Origin: Sutterella massiliensis
Lineage (GTDB): Bacteria; Pseudomonadota; Gammaproteobacteria; Burkholderiales; Burkholderiaceae_F
Direction: 5' to 3'
NCBI RefSeq assembly: GCF_016899755.1
Contig: NZ_JACJJC010000003.1
Coordinates: 154,758 to 218,757, forward strand
Length of the DNA: 64,000 nt
A model generated the notes under the pieces. The model had not been told where the DNA came from. It ran no database searches and was given only the letters and a program-made list of their open reading frames with translations. Made by a program: the position numbers and the translations under genes. Shown here piece by piece: positions 9,194-17,970 of the stretch. The first letter of the stretch is position 1. Each line of letters starts with the position of its first letter.

Positions 9194-10447
9194 TCAGCCG
9201 CGGGTTCCGTAGGTCTCGAGCACGAATTTTTCAATCATATCCCGAAAGCTTTCCTGCATGTCGGCTCCCTTCAGAGCGGCAACCTTCTCACCGCGCACGA
9301 AGACGGGCGCAACGGGGCTTTCGCCCGCACCTGGCAGGCTGATGCCGATGTCGGCATGACGACTTTCGCCCGGACCATTGACAACGCAGCCCATCACGGC
9401 GACCTTCATGTTTTCGGCGCCGGGCGCAATTTCTCGCCAAACGGGCGCTCGTTGGCGCAGGTACGCCTGCGTCGAAGCGGCAAGCCGCTGAAAGAGGTCC
9501 GAGCTCGTGCGCCCGCAACCCGGGCAGCTCGTTACGGTCGGCACAAACTTGCGGATATCGAGCGACTGCAGAATTTCCTGCGCAACGACGACCTCTTCGG
9601 TACGCGCGCTCCCTGGTGCGGGCGTGAGCGAAACGCGAATCGTGTCGCCAATCCCCTCTTCGAGAAGGACAGCGAGCGCAGCGCTCGAAGCGACAATCCC
9701 TTTGGAGCCGATGCCGGCTTCGGTGAGTCCCAAATGCAGCGCATAGTTCGAGCGAGCGGCAAGCTTGCGGTAGAGCGCGATCAAGGGCTTCACTTCCGAA
9801 ACCTTGCACGAGAGCACGAGCCGATCGGCACCAAGCCCGAGGCTTTCGGCGCGGCGGGCGCTCGCGAGCGCGCTCTCGATAAGCGCCTCTTCAAGCACTT
9901 CTTCAGGCGCAAGCGGCACGTCCCGCGCCGCATTTTCGTCCATCATCCGCGCCAGAAGCGCCTGGTCGAGCGAGCCCCAGTTGACGCCGATGCGAACGGC
10001 CGCGCCCGTCGCCTTGGCAATCTCGATCATGGTGGCGAAATTCTCTTCGCCCTTCGTGCCCTTGCCGACATTGCCCGGATTGATGCGGTACTTCGAAAGC
10101 GCCTGCGCGCAAAGCGGCACTTCCTTCAAGAGCTTGTGACCGTTGTAGTGAAAGTCGCCGACGAGCGGAACGCTGCAGCCCGCGCGATCGAGCGCTTCGC
10201 GAATTTCGACGACCGCTCGCGCCGCCTCGGGCGTGTTGACCGTCAAGCGAACGAGCTCGGAGCCCGCACGCGCAAGCGCGAGCACCTGTGCCGTCGTTTC
10301 GGCAACGTCGGCTGTAGCCGTGTTCGTCATCGACTGCACGACAACGGGGCGTCCCCCGCCGATAACGACCTCACGGTCGCCCCAGGACACGCGAACCGCG
10401 TGCGTGCGGTGCCGCTTCAACTCTTCGGTGCTGATGATTGTCTGCAT
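9194..10447 (-). CDS. ispG: 4-hydroxy-3-methylbut-2-enyl-diphosphate synthase IspG
   Basis: Fe-S enzyme of the MEP isoprenoid pathway that makes HMBPP from MEcPP using flavodoxin or ferredoxin electrons. The ATG at 10447 follows GGAAGAG; an in-frame upstream extension is rejected because it crosses the terminator region. The TIM-barrel half carries [14 protein letters not shown] near residue 35. The 4Fe-4S ligands are C308 and C311 (CPGC) and C354 in [11 protein letters not shown]. Length is 417, typical of the proteobacterial form. It depends on the isc system encoded later in this window. A terminator-like hairpin lies only 45 bp in front of the start. Confidence 0.95.
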   Translation of the reverse strand: MQTIISTEELKRHRTHAVRVSWGDREVVIGGGRPVVVQSMTNTATADVAETTAQVLALARAGSELVRLTVNTPEAARAVVEIREALDRAGCSVPLVGDFHYNGHKLLKEVPLCAQALSKYRINPGNVGKGTKGEENFATMIEIAKATGAAVRIGVNWGSLDQALLARMMDENAARDVPLAPEEVLEEALIESALASARRAESLGLGADRLVLSCKVSEVKPLIALYRKLAARSNYALHLGLTEAGIGSKGIVASSAALAVLLEEGIGDTIRVSLTPAPGSARTEEVVVAQEILQSLDIRKFVPTVTSCPGCGRTSSDLFQRLAASTQAYLRQRAPVWREIAPGAENMKVAVMGCVVNGPGESRHADIGISLPGAGESPVAPVFVRGEKVAALKGADMQESFRDMIEKFVLETYGTRG

Positions 10448-10492
10448 GTCGTTCTCTTCCGATGTCTGGGCACTGTCGGCCCGGCAGAGATC

Positions 10493-10524
10493 AAAAGAGG
10501 CGCACGCGGCGCCTCCTTTTTTTG
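10493..10524 (-). terminator. Bidirectional intrinsic terminator between rodZ and ispG
   Basis: GAGGCGC (10497-10503) pairs with GCGCCTC (10509-10515) around a five-base loop. TTTT follows on the minus strand and a T-run on the plus strand. It leaves only 45 bp to the ispG start. Confidence 0.6.
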
Positions 10525-10585
10525 TCGTTCGATTGCCTTTCGGGCGTGCACGGCCGCGCAAAACCGCGCACGGCCGCCGTCGTTC

Positions 10586-11629
10586 TTATTCGACGGAGAA
10601 GCGGGAAATGCCGTTTCGAATCGTTCCGTCAAGACTGAAGGGCTTGCCGTCGATCGTGAGCTTCACTGCGTCGGCATTGCCGATCGTAAAGCGCGAGCCG
10701 GCGGGAATTTCCGTTCCGAAGCGGTCGCCCGGATGCATTTCACGCGCCACGAGGTTTCGCCCCTGCGGGGAAATGACCTGAACCCAGACGGGAGCGGATA
10801 TTTCGAATTCGACGCGGTGCACGTTCGCGGCCGGCTGTTGCTGCGGCTGCGTCGTCGGCGCCGGCGTCGCAGCGGGTGCCGCAGCAGCAGGCGCAGCTCC
10901 GGCGGCGGGTGCGGCGGGCGCCGCGCTCTGTGCAGGCGCCGCCGGGAGCTGCTGCACCGCGGGCGGCTGCACAGCCTCGTTAGCTGGCGCGCCCTTAGGC
11001 GCTTCGCTCTTTTGGGGTTCGATCGGCGCAACCTCAGCAACCGGAGCTTCGGTCGCCGCAGCAGGCGCCGCAGGCTGCGATGCTGCTTCGGGCTCGGCCG
11101 TGCCGCGCTCGATCTTCTGCGCTTCACTCTCGCCGCTCGCCCAACCGAACTGGTCGGAGTAGACGGTCCAGATGCCAGCGGCAACCGCAGCGACAAGGAG
11201 CGCAATCAGCGCAACTTTGAGTGTGCGGTGTCGCGGCGCACCGCCGATCACGAGCTCGTCGGCCGGATCTGAATCCGGCACCTGACCGCGAGCCACATGG
11301 GCTGCGCCGCGGCTGTAGCGCGAAACATAGTCATTCACGAGCGCCTGCGCGTCGAGGCCGAGCGACTGGGCGCAGCCGCGGATAAAGGCGCGCACATAAA
11401 CGGGTTCGGGAAGCTTTTCAACTTCTTCGTTCTCTAGCGCGCGCAGCTGCGCCACCGACAAGCGGCTTCGCACGGCCATATCACCGAGCGAAATGCCCTG
11501 CTCTTCGCGCGCGCGGCGAAGTTCGGCGCCAAAGCCCGTCGCGCGAGCGTTCGTCTGAGCTGCGTCAAGCGCGTCGTCTTCGGTCGTGTTCTTGTCGATC
11601 ACTGGTTCGTATCTGTTGCCGTGCTGCAC
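10586..11629 (-). CDS. rodZ: Cytoskeletal / cell-shape protein RodZ
   Basis: Membrane protein that links MreB filaments to the cell-wall elongation machinery. Start proposed at GTG 11629, behind GAGG just after the rlmN stop; the longer frame would run deep into rlmN. Domains in order: a helix-turn-helix of the RodZ type at about 34-104 (ELRRAREEQGISLGDMAVRS), a membrane helix at about 138-156, a long Ala/Pro/Gln-rich periplasmic spacer at about 175-270, and a C-terminal DUF4115 beta domain. Predicted length is 347. The pilF gene often found between rlmN and rodZ in relatives is absent; the two genes are 11 bp apart. Confidence 0.9.
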   Translation of the reverse strand: MQHGNRYEPVIDKNTTEDDALDAAQTNARATGFGAELRRAREEQGISLGDMAVRSRLSVAQLRALENEEVEKLPEPVYVRAFIRGCAQSLGLDAQALVNDYVSRYSRGAAHVARGQVPDSDPADELVIGGAPRHRTLKVALIALLVAAVAAGIWTVYSDQFGWASGESEAQKIERGTAEPEAASQPAAPAAATEAPVAEVAPIEPQKSEAPKGAPANEAVQPPAVQQLPAAPAQSAAPAAPAAGAAPAAAAPAATPAPTTQPQQQPAANVHRVEFEISAPVWVQVISPQGRNLVAREMHPGDRFGTEIPAGSRFTIGNADAVKLTIDGKPFSLDGTIRNGISRFSVE

Positions 11630-11639
11630 GACGTCGACC

Positions 11640-12815
11640 TCAATCTTTGTTGTGCCGATGAAGAATGACCGCCGCCTCTTTCTTCTGCTGCGCGAGGCGT
11701 TCGGCTCGGCGCGTGCGGTCGCGCACTTCACCGGCAAGTTGTCCGCACGCGGCGTCGATGTCGTCGCCACGTGTTTTGCGCACCGTCGCTACGTAGCCCG
11801 CTTCATTGAGGCGGTAGCAGAAGGCGAGCACCTTCTCACGCGTCGGCTTTTCGAGGTCGGACTGCGGGAAGGGATTGAAGGGTATGAGATTGAATTTGCA
11901 GGGCACGCGCTCGCGCCGGACAAGCTCGACCAAACGGTCGGCGTCTTCAAGGCTGTCGTTGATGCCGCCGAGCATCACGTATTCAAACGTGATGAAGTCG
12001 CGCGGCGCCACGCGCAGATACCGCCGGCAGGCGGCCATCAGCTGCGAGACGGGGTGCTTTTTGTTGACGGGCATGAGCTTGTCGCGAAGCTCGTCCGTCG
12101 CAGCATGGAGACTCACGGCGAGCGCGACGGGCGCGGCTTCGGCAAGCTTATCGATCTGATTGACAAGCCCCGAGGTCGAGACCGTGACGCGGCGGCGGGA
12201 AAGACCGTAGCCGTTGTCGTCCAGGAAAATTCTGAGTGCGCGAATGACGTTGTCGAGGTTCTGAAGCGGCTCGCCCATCCCCATGAGAACGACATTGCTG
12301 ATCACGCGATCGTTGGGATCGGTGATGCCCTGATCGCGGCAGAGCTCGCGCTCGGCCCACCAGAGCTGTCCGACGATTTCGCTTGTCGAGAGGTTGCGAT
12401 TGAACCCCTGCTTGCCCGTCGAACAGAAGAGGCATCCCATCGCGCAGCCGGCCTGCGAGGAGATGCACAAGGTGCCGCGGTCGTCTTCAGGGATGAAGAC
12501 GGCCTCGACGGCGTTGCCGCCCCCGACATCAAAGAGCCATTTGCGCGTCCCGTCGCTCGACTTCTTTTCGGCGATGGGCACGGGCGGCTCAATGACCGCA
12601 AGCTTCCTGAGCTTCTCGCGAAAACTCTTGGCAAGATCGGTCATTTGGTCGAAGTCCGAAACCTGCCGGCGGTGAATCCAGCGGGTGAGCTGCGTGGCTC
12701 GGAACGGCTTTTCGCCGATCGAGGCGCACCACTCTCTGAGCCCCTCGGCATCAAAGTCGAGCAGGTTCACGAGTTCGGTCGTTTCTTTGGCGGTGATGTC
12801 GGTCACGGGCGGCAC
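11640..12815 (-). CDS. rlmN: Dual-specificity 23S rRNA/tRNA adenine-C2 methyltransferase RlmN
   Basis: Radical-SAM enzyme that methylates A2503 of 23S rRNA and A37 of some tRNAs. The CxxxCxxC cluster motif is C124, C128 and C131 (CAMGCLFC). Other signatures include GMGEPLQN and VSLHA. The conserved catalytic cysteine is in the C-terminal AACGQL motif. Length is 391 from GTG 12815. A second GTG at 12806 has a better placed AGG and would give 388 residues, so the start is uncertain by three codons. It lies directly after ndk. Confidence 0.95.
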   Translation of the reverse strand: MPPVTDITAKETTELVNLLDFDAEGLREWCASIGEKPFRATQLTRWIHRRQVSDFDQMTDLAKSFREKLRKLAVIEPPVPIAEKKSSDGTRKWLFDVGGGNAVEAVFIPEDDRGTLCISSQAGCAMGCLFCSTGKQGFNRNLSTSEIVGQLWWAERELCRDQGITDPNDRVISNVVLMGMGEPLQNLDNVIRALRIFLDDNGYGLSRRRVTVSTSGLVNQIDKLAEAAPVALAVSLHAATDELRDKLMPVNKKHPVSQLMAACRRYLRVAPRDFITFEYVMLGGINDSLEDADRLVELVRRERVPCKFNLIPFNPFPQSDLEKPTREKVLAFCYRLNEAGYVATVRKTRGDDIDAACGQLAGEVRDRTRRAERLAQQKKEAAVILHRHNKD

Positions 12816-12828
12816 CTGTCAATCCCGA

Positions 12829-13254
12829 TTAGCGGCTGTGAATGGCGAGCGTCGGGAAGAAGTAGGCGATTTCGACGGCGGCCGTTTCCGGAGCATCGGA
12901 ACCGTGGACGGCGTTGGCGTCGATGCTTTCAGCGAAGTCGGCGCGGATCGTGCCCGGCTCTGCCTTCTTCGGGTCGGTAGCACCCATCAGCTGACGGTTC
13001 TTGGCGATGGCGTCTTCGCCTTCGAGCACCTGAATCATCACGGGGCCGGACGTCATGAACTTGACGAGGTCGGCAAAGAAGGGACGTTCGCGATGCACGG
13101 CGTAGAAGCCTTCGGCTTCAGCCTGCGAAAGCTGACGCATCTGAGCGGCGACGATCTTGAGGCCGTTCGTTTCGAAACGGGAATAGATCTTGCCGATAAC
13201 GTTCTTGGCAACGGCGTCCGGCTTGATGATGGAGAGGGTGCGCTGAATAGCCAT
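12829..13254 (-). CDS. ndk: Nucleoside diphosphate kinase
   Basis: Transfers the gamma-phosphate between NTPs and NDPs through a phosphohistidine. The 141-residue protein is the standard size. The N-terminus [13 protein letters not shown] and the active-site motif NAVHGSD with H117 are intact. It is the first gene of the minus-strand ndk-rlmN-rodZ run and starts at ATG 13254. Confidence 0.96.
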   Translation of the reverse strand: MAIQRTLSIIKPDAVAKNVIGKIYSRFETNGLKIVAAQMRQLSQAEAEGFYAVHRERPFFADLVKFMTSGPVMIQVLEGEDAIAKNRQLMGATDPKKAEPGTIRADFAESIDANAVHGSDAPETAAVEIAYFFPTLAIHSR

Positions 13255-13299
13255 TTTGTTCTCTCTGAAATCCTAAAAAAGTGGAAAACTCGCGATAAA

Positions 13300-13344
13300 G
13301 CCGCATGCAAGGCGCAGTCCCCCGCCTCAGCGGGAAAATGCGGC
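13300..13344. other. Nested inverted repeat upstream of ndk
   Basis: Outer arms GCCGCAT (13300-13306) and ATGCGGC (13338-13344) enclose an inner GC hairpin (CCCGC/GCGGG). It lies in the 230-bp divergent gap between ndk and the plus-strand gene at 13485. It could be an mRNA leader fold or an operator; no function can be assigned. Confidence 0.35.
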
Positions 13345-13484
13345 ATGCGCTTCTTCATCAAACGACGGATTTTATCACGGTGCTCAAGTCGCCCAAATAC
13401 GGCGACCCGTACTTTTACCGACCGTAACGCGGTGTACTGCCTGTAGAATGCCCTTGCCCGAAAAAACCACAAAGGAGAACTCTC

Positions 13485-14084
13485 ATGGCGCAGCGGCGAA
13501 TCGACAAAGTCTTCGCTGAAAATCTCGGACTCACCTTCGGCGGATGCGTCCGCGACCAGATTCTCACGGTCTTTACGCGCGACATTCCGCAAGCCGCGGG
13601 CGTCAGGTGGCCGCTCGTGCCCTTTGTGGGCACAGAAGAAAAGCGACTCTTCAAACTTCGCTGGGCCGCCCTTTTGCAGGGCGTAGGCATCTGGGCTGCG
13701 CGCGACGCGTTTCCCGAAATCCGCGCCGACGAAAAACTTACGCGCAAGGTTCTTTTTGCAATGAAGACCTACGCCGACCAGGCCATGCAAAAGAAGCTCC
13801 TCGGTACGTTTTCCGAAGAGGCGCTCAAGGGCTACAACGAGCTGCGCCAGCGCTTCGAGCGTCTTGCGCTGACGGGCGAACCCGAGAAGGAAGCGTTTGC
13901 GCGAGCCTTCCTCTCGGCCGTTTGGGACAAGCCTGCGGAAAGCTTTGAGGGCGATCGCGTCGCGCAGACGGCCACGATGGTGGGCCTCGCCTTCGGTCTC
14001 TTTGTGAAGGTCGGCAACGTTACCCGCAACCAAGACTCCTCCTACGAGCGCGGCTCGCTCACGAAGCCCCAAAAGAAAGACTGA
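13485..14084 (+). CDS. Hypothetical protein
   Basis: A real gene judging by a strong ribosome binding site (AAAGGAG, seven bases before ATG 13485), full 199-codon length and a terminator shared with rlmD. I do not recognise the family. The product is soluble, with no signal peptide or membrane segment, and looks mostly helical with many Lys/Arg/Glu/Phe. Helical charged stretches lie near 95-130 (QKKLLGTFSEEALKGYNE). A hydrophobic segment around 164-173 (VGLAFGLFVK) is too polar-flanked to be a confident membrane helix. It is the only plus-strand gene between ndk and rlmD, so it was probably inserted into, or kept apart from, the conserved minus-strand run. Confidence 0.8.
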   Translation: MAQRRIDKVFAENLGLTFGGCVRDQILTVFTRDIPQAAGVRWPLVPFVGTEEKRLFKLRWAALLQGVGIWAARDAFPEIRADEKLTRKVLFAMKTYADQAMQKKLLGTFSEEALKGYNELRQRFERLALTGEPEKEAFARAFLSAVWDKPAESFEGDRVAQTATMVGLAFGLFVKVGNVTRNQDSSYERGSLTKPQKKD

Positions 14085-14130
14085 CCGGCACCGCTTGTCC
14101 AAGGACCGGTACTGATCCGAAACGCTCATA

Positions 14131-14170
14131 AAAACGCCTCCGCCCGGCATCGACCGAACGGAGGCGTTTT
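14131..14170. terminator. Bidirectional terminator between the hypothetical gene and rlmD
   Basis: A perfect 12-bp stem, AAAACGCCTCCG (14131-14142) with CGGAGGCGTTTT (14159-14170), serves the convergent genes ending at 14084 (+) and 14202 (-). Confidence 0.8.
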
Positions 14171-14201
14171 CGTCTTAGGCGCAAGAAACTTGCTTCAGGC
14201 C

Positions 14202-15650
14202 TCAGGCACCCATCACTTCGGCATCACCTTGGGCAATCTTCGCTTCAATCGCTTCGGCAGCCTCGTCCTTCTTTTCGGGCTTGGGCCCAGGCTCGAGCAC
14301 GGCCATCGACTCGACATGCCCCGTGTGCGGGAACATGTTCATGATGCCTGCGGCACGGATGTGCCAGCCGCCTTCGTGGTGCAGAATCGCGCAGTCGCGA
14401 GCGAGCGTCGCCGGATTGCACGAGACGTAGACGACGCGCGCCGGGCGCAGATCCGTTTCGGCGAGGACACGCGAGAGTGCGAGCGCCCCTTCGCGCGGCG
14501 GGTCAATGAGGACGCGGTCGATCCCGCCCATGCGCTTCCAGAGTTTCTGCCAGTCGTCTTCGCACCAAGTGAAGAGGTTGCGCGCGACGAATTCGGTCTT
14601 TTCGGCAACGCCGTTTTCAGCGGCGCCCTGACGCGCACGCGCGACAAGCCCCTCGGAGCCTTCGATGCCGATTACACGGGCGCTGCGCGTCGCGAGCGGC
14701 ATCGTGAAGTTGCCGAGCCCGCAGAAGAAGTCCGCCACCTTGTGCTCGGGCTGCACGTCAAGCAGGCGCACGGCGCGGGAGACCATCGTTTCGTTCAACG
14801 CATGATTGACCTGCGTGAAGTCCGTGGGCTTGAAACTGATACGAACGCCGAATTCGGAAAGCGAAAGTCCGAGCGCATTTTCGTTTTCAGGCAGCACCGC
14901 ATGCGCGCTTTCCGGTCCCTTCGGCTGAAGCCAGATATCCGCGTTGTGGACCCTGCCGAATTCGAGCAGAAGCGCCATATCCGCTTCGCTCGGCGCTTCA
15001 AGCGTACGGAAGACGAGCGCCGTACGGCCGTCGCCGCCCACGGCGACTTCGATCTGCGGCATGCGCTGGCGGATCGAAAGCTTAGAGACGAGTTCGCGCA
15101 TCGGCACGAGCATCTCGTCGACATTCTTCGTGAGAATCTTGCAGTGCTTCATGTCGGCGACATAGGACGAAGCCTTCTCATGGAAGCCCACCAATACGCC
15201 GCCTTTTTTGGGCACGTCACGTACGGTGAGGCGCGCACGATGACGGTAGTGCCAGGTAGGCCCGAAGATCGGCACAAGCACCGATTCGGGCTTGACCTTG
15301 CCGATGTGCCAGAGCGTATCGAGAAGCACCTTTTCCTTGAACGCGACCTGCGCAGCAGGCTCCAAATGCTGCATCGCGCAGCCGCCGCAGCTGCCCGGGC
15401 CGATGCCGAAATTCGGGCACTTGGGCTTCGTTCGGTAAGGACTCTCGCGAAGGACCTGCGCGACGCGTCCGATGTCGTAGCTCGACTTGCTGCGGATACG
15501 TTCGTAGCGAACGAGTTCCCCGGGCAGCGCCCCCTGAATAAAGACAACCTTGCCGTCCAGGTGAGCGATGCCTCTGCCCTCCTGATCCAAACGCTCCACC
15601 TCTGCGGTGAAGAACTCGGGTACTCGTTCCTTATTGCTTCGGCGCCCCAT
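14202..15650 (-). CDS. rlmD: 23S rRNA (uracil-1939-C5)-methyltransferase RlmD
   Basis: SAM-dependent RNA m5U methyltransferase of the RumA/TrmA group. Starting at ATG 15650, behind GGGAG, gives 482 residues. An N-terminal TRAM domain (about 12-70) is followed by four Fe-S cysteines: C78, C88, C91 and C169. The catalytic domain has FFCGLGNFT, DPPREGA and the nucleophile motif VYVSCNPATLARD. Longer upstream codons are rejected since they run through the terminator hairpin. In many relatives rpoS lies just upstream; here nlpD is the next gene. Confidence 0.93.
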   Translation of the reverse strand: MGRRSNKERVPEFFTAEVERLDQEGRGIAHLDGKVVFIQGALPGELVRYERIRSKSSYDIGRVAQVLRESPYRTKPKCPNFGIGPGSCGGCAMQHLEPAAQVAFKEKVLLDTLWHIGKVKPESVLVPIFGPTWHYRHRARLTVRDVPKKGGVLVGFHEKASSYVADMKHCKILTKNVDEMLVPMRELVSKLSIRQRMPQIEVAVGGDGRTALVFRTLEAPSEADMALLLEFGRVHNADIWLQPKGPESAHAVLPENENALGLSLSEFGVRISFKPTDFTQVNHALNETMVSRAVRLLDVQPEHKVADFFCGLGNFTMPLATRSARVIGIEGSEGLVARARQGAAENGVAEKTEFVARNLFTWCEDDWQKLWKRMGGIDRVLIDPPREGALALSRVLAETDLRPARVVYVSCNPATLARDCAILHHEGGWHIRAAGIMNMFPHTGHVESMAVLEPGPKPEKKDEAAEAIEAKIAQGDAEVMGA

Positions 15651-15663
15651 GGCGAACTCCCTC

Positions 15664-15713
15664 AAAAAATCGAACGGGCCCCTTCCGTTCGCATCTCGAA
15701 CGGACGAGGCCCC
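15664..15713 (-). terminator. Probable terminator downstream of nlpD, 14 bp before rlmD
   Basis: A two-part stem is seen: inner TCCGTTC/GAACGGA (7 bp) and outer GGCC/GGCC. On the minus strand a TTTTTT run follows at 15664-15669. It sits unusually close to the rlmD start codon at 15650. Confidence 0.5.
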
Positions 15714-15845
15714 CAGAAAGCGCACCGACTTCAACCGGCGCGCGCGGACAAACGGTCATTTTCGACTGCCTCGCGGCGCGCACCCAGCGCTAACAGCACG
15801 GGCGCACCACGGCGGCGGAGCCGAACTTTAACCTAAAACAACAGC

Positions 15846-16799
15846 TTACTGGCGTTTGGGCGCGAGATATTTCATCGGATCGACGGGCTTGCCCTTGTCG
15901 CGAACTTCAAAGCGAAGCATCGTCTGATCCGCATCGGTGCTGCCCATTTCGGCGATTTTCTGCCCCGCCTTCACCTTGTCGTTCAACTTCACGACAACCT
16001 TCGAGTTGTGGCCGTAAGCCGTTACGAGCGTCGGCGAATGCTTGACGATCACGAGATTGCCGTAGCCCTTGACGCCGTCGCCCACAAAGAGCACCGTCCC
16101 GTCGGCCGCCGCCACGACGACGCTGCCCGCAGTGCCGCCGATGTCAAGCCCCTTGCCGTTCTTGGCATAGTCGGCAATGATGTTGCCGCGCGCAGGCCAA
16201 AGCATGCGCGTGCCGGGCACCACGACGGGCGCCTGTGCTTCGGTTTTAGCGGGCGTCTGCGCCGAAGCACTGCCGGCGGCTGTCTCGGTCGTCTTCTCGG
16301 CGGGCACCGCTCCCGTTGAAGTGCTTGCCGCCGTCTCTTCGGCGGGCTTGGACGCGGTCGACGTCTGCGACGTATCCCCCGTCGTCACACGGCTGACACG
16401 CACCCCGCCTGCAACGACGGGCGTGCGCGGCTCACGCACGCTTTCGGGCAAGTGGAGCACCTGCCCCAGACGCAGCTGCGTAGGATCCGAGACAGCGTTG
16501 AGTCGCGCGAGTTCGCCGCTGTCGAGCCCGTAGCGAACGGAAATGTTGTAGAGCGTGTCGCCCGGCGCCACAACGTGCGTTCGTCCCGAATCACGAATGA
16601 GGCTCGTACCCGTTGTCGAGCCCGCGCGCGAGCTCGCTTCAGAATAATTCGAACGATCAACGATCGGCACCGGCGCGGGCTCCAGACTCGAGCACCCCGA
16701 GAGGAGCGCCGCAGCCGCAGCGCCTGCAAAAAGCGCGGCGCGCGCTCGGTCGAGCGCAAAGGCCGAGCGGATAGGCATTTGAAGAGTTTGCTTATTCAT
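15846..16799 (-). CDS. nlpD: Murein hydrolase activator NlpD-like lipoprotein (LysM + LytM)
   Basis: Outer-membrane lipoprotein that activates periplasmic amidases during cell separation. Starting at ATG 16799 the signal peptide ends in lipobox LSGC with C36. A LysM domain lies at about 75-119 (VVAPGDTLYNISVRYGL). A Thr/Ala/Glu-rich linker leads into a LytM (M23) domain at about 205-312. The zinc-binding HxxxD position is degenerate (GKGLDIGG), which is normal for NlpD/EnvC activators and means no hydrolase activity of its own. Length is 317. surE is directly upstream, but neither pcm nor rpoS is present around it. Confidence 0.9.
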   Translation of the reverse strand: MNKQTLQMPIRSAFALDRARAALFAGAAAAALLSGCSSLEPAPVPIVDRSNYSEASSRAGSTTGTSLIRDSGRTHVVAPGDTLYNISVRYGLDSGELARLNAVSDPTQLRLGQVLHLPESVREPRTPVVAGGVRVSRVTTGDTSQTSTASKPAEETAASTSTGAVPAEKTTETAAGSASAQTPAKTEAQAPVVVPGTRMLWPARGNIIADYAKNGKGLDIGGTAGSVVVAAADGTVLFVGDGVKGYGNLVIVKHSPTLVTAYGHNSKVVVKLNDKVKAGQKIAEMGSTDADQTMLRFEVRDKGKPVDPMKYLAPKRQ

Positions 16800-16855
16800 T
16801 TTTTGAGTTCCGCGATCTGGGATCGATCGAATCGGTTGCGGACCGGTCAAGACAA

Positions 16856-17638
16856 TCAAGGCTCGCGACGAGCACAAGCTTCGACGAGACCGCCTCCCAC
16901 CCAATGTTCCGCAGCGGAGACCTGCTGGTGATTCGTGAGGTCAACCTGCAGAGGCGAAACCGACACGAAACCGTGCGCGGTCGCCCAGAAGTCGGTTCCT
17001 TCAGCCGCATCGGCGGGCTTGCCTGCAGCGCCGAGCCAATAAATCGGAAAGCCGCGCGGACTCATTTCGGGAATGACGGGCTCGGCGCTTTGGCGGCGCC
17101 CGAGGCGCGTGGCGCGAATCCCGGCAAGTGCTTCATAGGGCATATTCGGGATGTTCACGTTAAGCAGCACGGGACCGTTCTGCGTACGGCGCTCGAGAAA
17201 GCGCTCGACCACGGTTTCCGCGACACGGGCTGCCGACTCAAGTTCGGCCCAGCCTTTGTCAATCTGCGAGAACGCAATCGCAGGCACACCGAAAAGATAG
17301 CCTTCGATGGCAGCGGCAACCGTGCCCGAATACATCGTGTCGTCGCCCATGTTGGCGCCGCAGTTGATGCCAGAAACAACCAGATCGGGCTTCTCGTCGA
17401 GCAGCCCCGTCATCGCAACATGCACGCAGTCGGAGGGCGTCCCCGAGAGCACGTAAAGATCTGCCCCCGGCATGTGTTCGACCGTGAGCGGTCGATTGAG
17501 CGTGAGCGAATTGGAAGCGCCGGAATGGTTGTGGTCGGGCGCGACGATCGTCACGCGGCCGAAGCGGCGCATCGCCTGTGCGAGCGCATTGATCCCCGGT
17601 GCGCGATAGCCGTCGTCGTTCGAAATGAGAATATGCAT
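16856..17638 (-). CDS. surE: 5'/3'-nucleotidase SurE
   Basis: Metal-dependent nucleoside monophosphatase of 260 residues. The start at ATG 17638 gives MHILISNDDGY, the canonical N-terminus with metal ligands D8 and D9. Further conserved motifs are APDHNHSGASNS and VSGINCGANMGDD. The Shine-Dalgarno is poor. It lies 56 bp upstream of nlpD in the conserved surE-nlpD arrangement. Confidence 0.94.
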   Translation of the reverse strand: MHILISNDDGYRAPGINALAQAMRRFGRVTIVAPDHNHSGASNSLTLNRPLTVEHMPGADLYVLSGTPSDCVHVAMTGLLDEKPDLVVSGINCGANMGDDTMYSGTVAAAIEGYLFGVPAIAFSQIDKGWAELESAARVAETVVERFLERRTQNGPVLLNVNIPNMPYEALAGIRATRLGRRQSAEPVIPEMSPRGFPIYWLGAAGKPADAAEGTDFWATAHGFVSVSPLQVDLTNHQQVSAAEHWVGGGLVEACARREP

Positions 17639-17881
17639 TTTTCTTTTGAGTGAGCCGGCCGCAAGCGTTCGGCGTGAAAGCGTTCGGGCGGCGAATTGAT
17701 CTTTTTTTGATTCTAGCCGAGGGAGATCGCGCAACGGTCGAGCCGCGCACCACGGGACATGCCTCGAAACATTTCCGCTACGCTTCTTTAGCGTTCTTTC
17801 GCCGTCAACAAATCCACATCACAAAGCTTCTGCACGCTTTGTCCAAGTGCATGAGCCAATCCGTCTCGAAACACAAACGAA

Positions 17882-17917
17882 GCGAGCCGGCCCAACATCG
17901 CGTTGCTGCCGGCTCGC
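17882..17917 (-). terminator. Intrinsic terminator downstream of the M20 amidohydrolase
   Basis: GCGAGCCGG (17882-17890) pairs with CCGGCTCGC (17909-17917), extended by an imperfect inner stem. The minus strand continues TTCGTTTGTGTTT. The 332-bp gap 17639-17970 holds this and the likely surE promoter; I see no gene there. Confidence 0.55.
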
Positions 17918-17970
17918 ATTGCCTGCGGTCTCTGAAGCGCCCGAAAGCACTTCAGACCAACACCGTCCTC

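Noticed and set aside
6764..11272. A 1502-codon open frame on the plus strand opposite yfgM, hisS and ispG (and parts of bamB and rodZ)
   Set aside because: Every part lies antisense to well-identified genes. Long antisense frames are a common by-product of GC-rich codon usage, and the translation is Arg/His-rich without domains.
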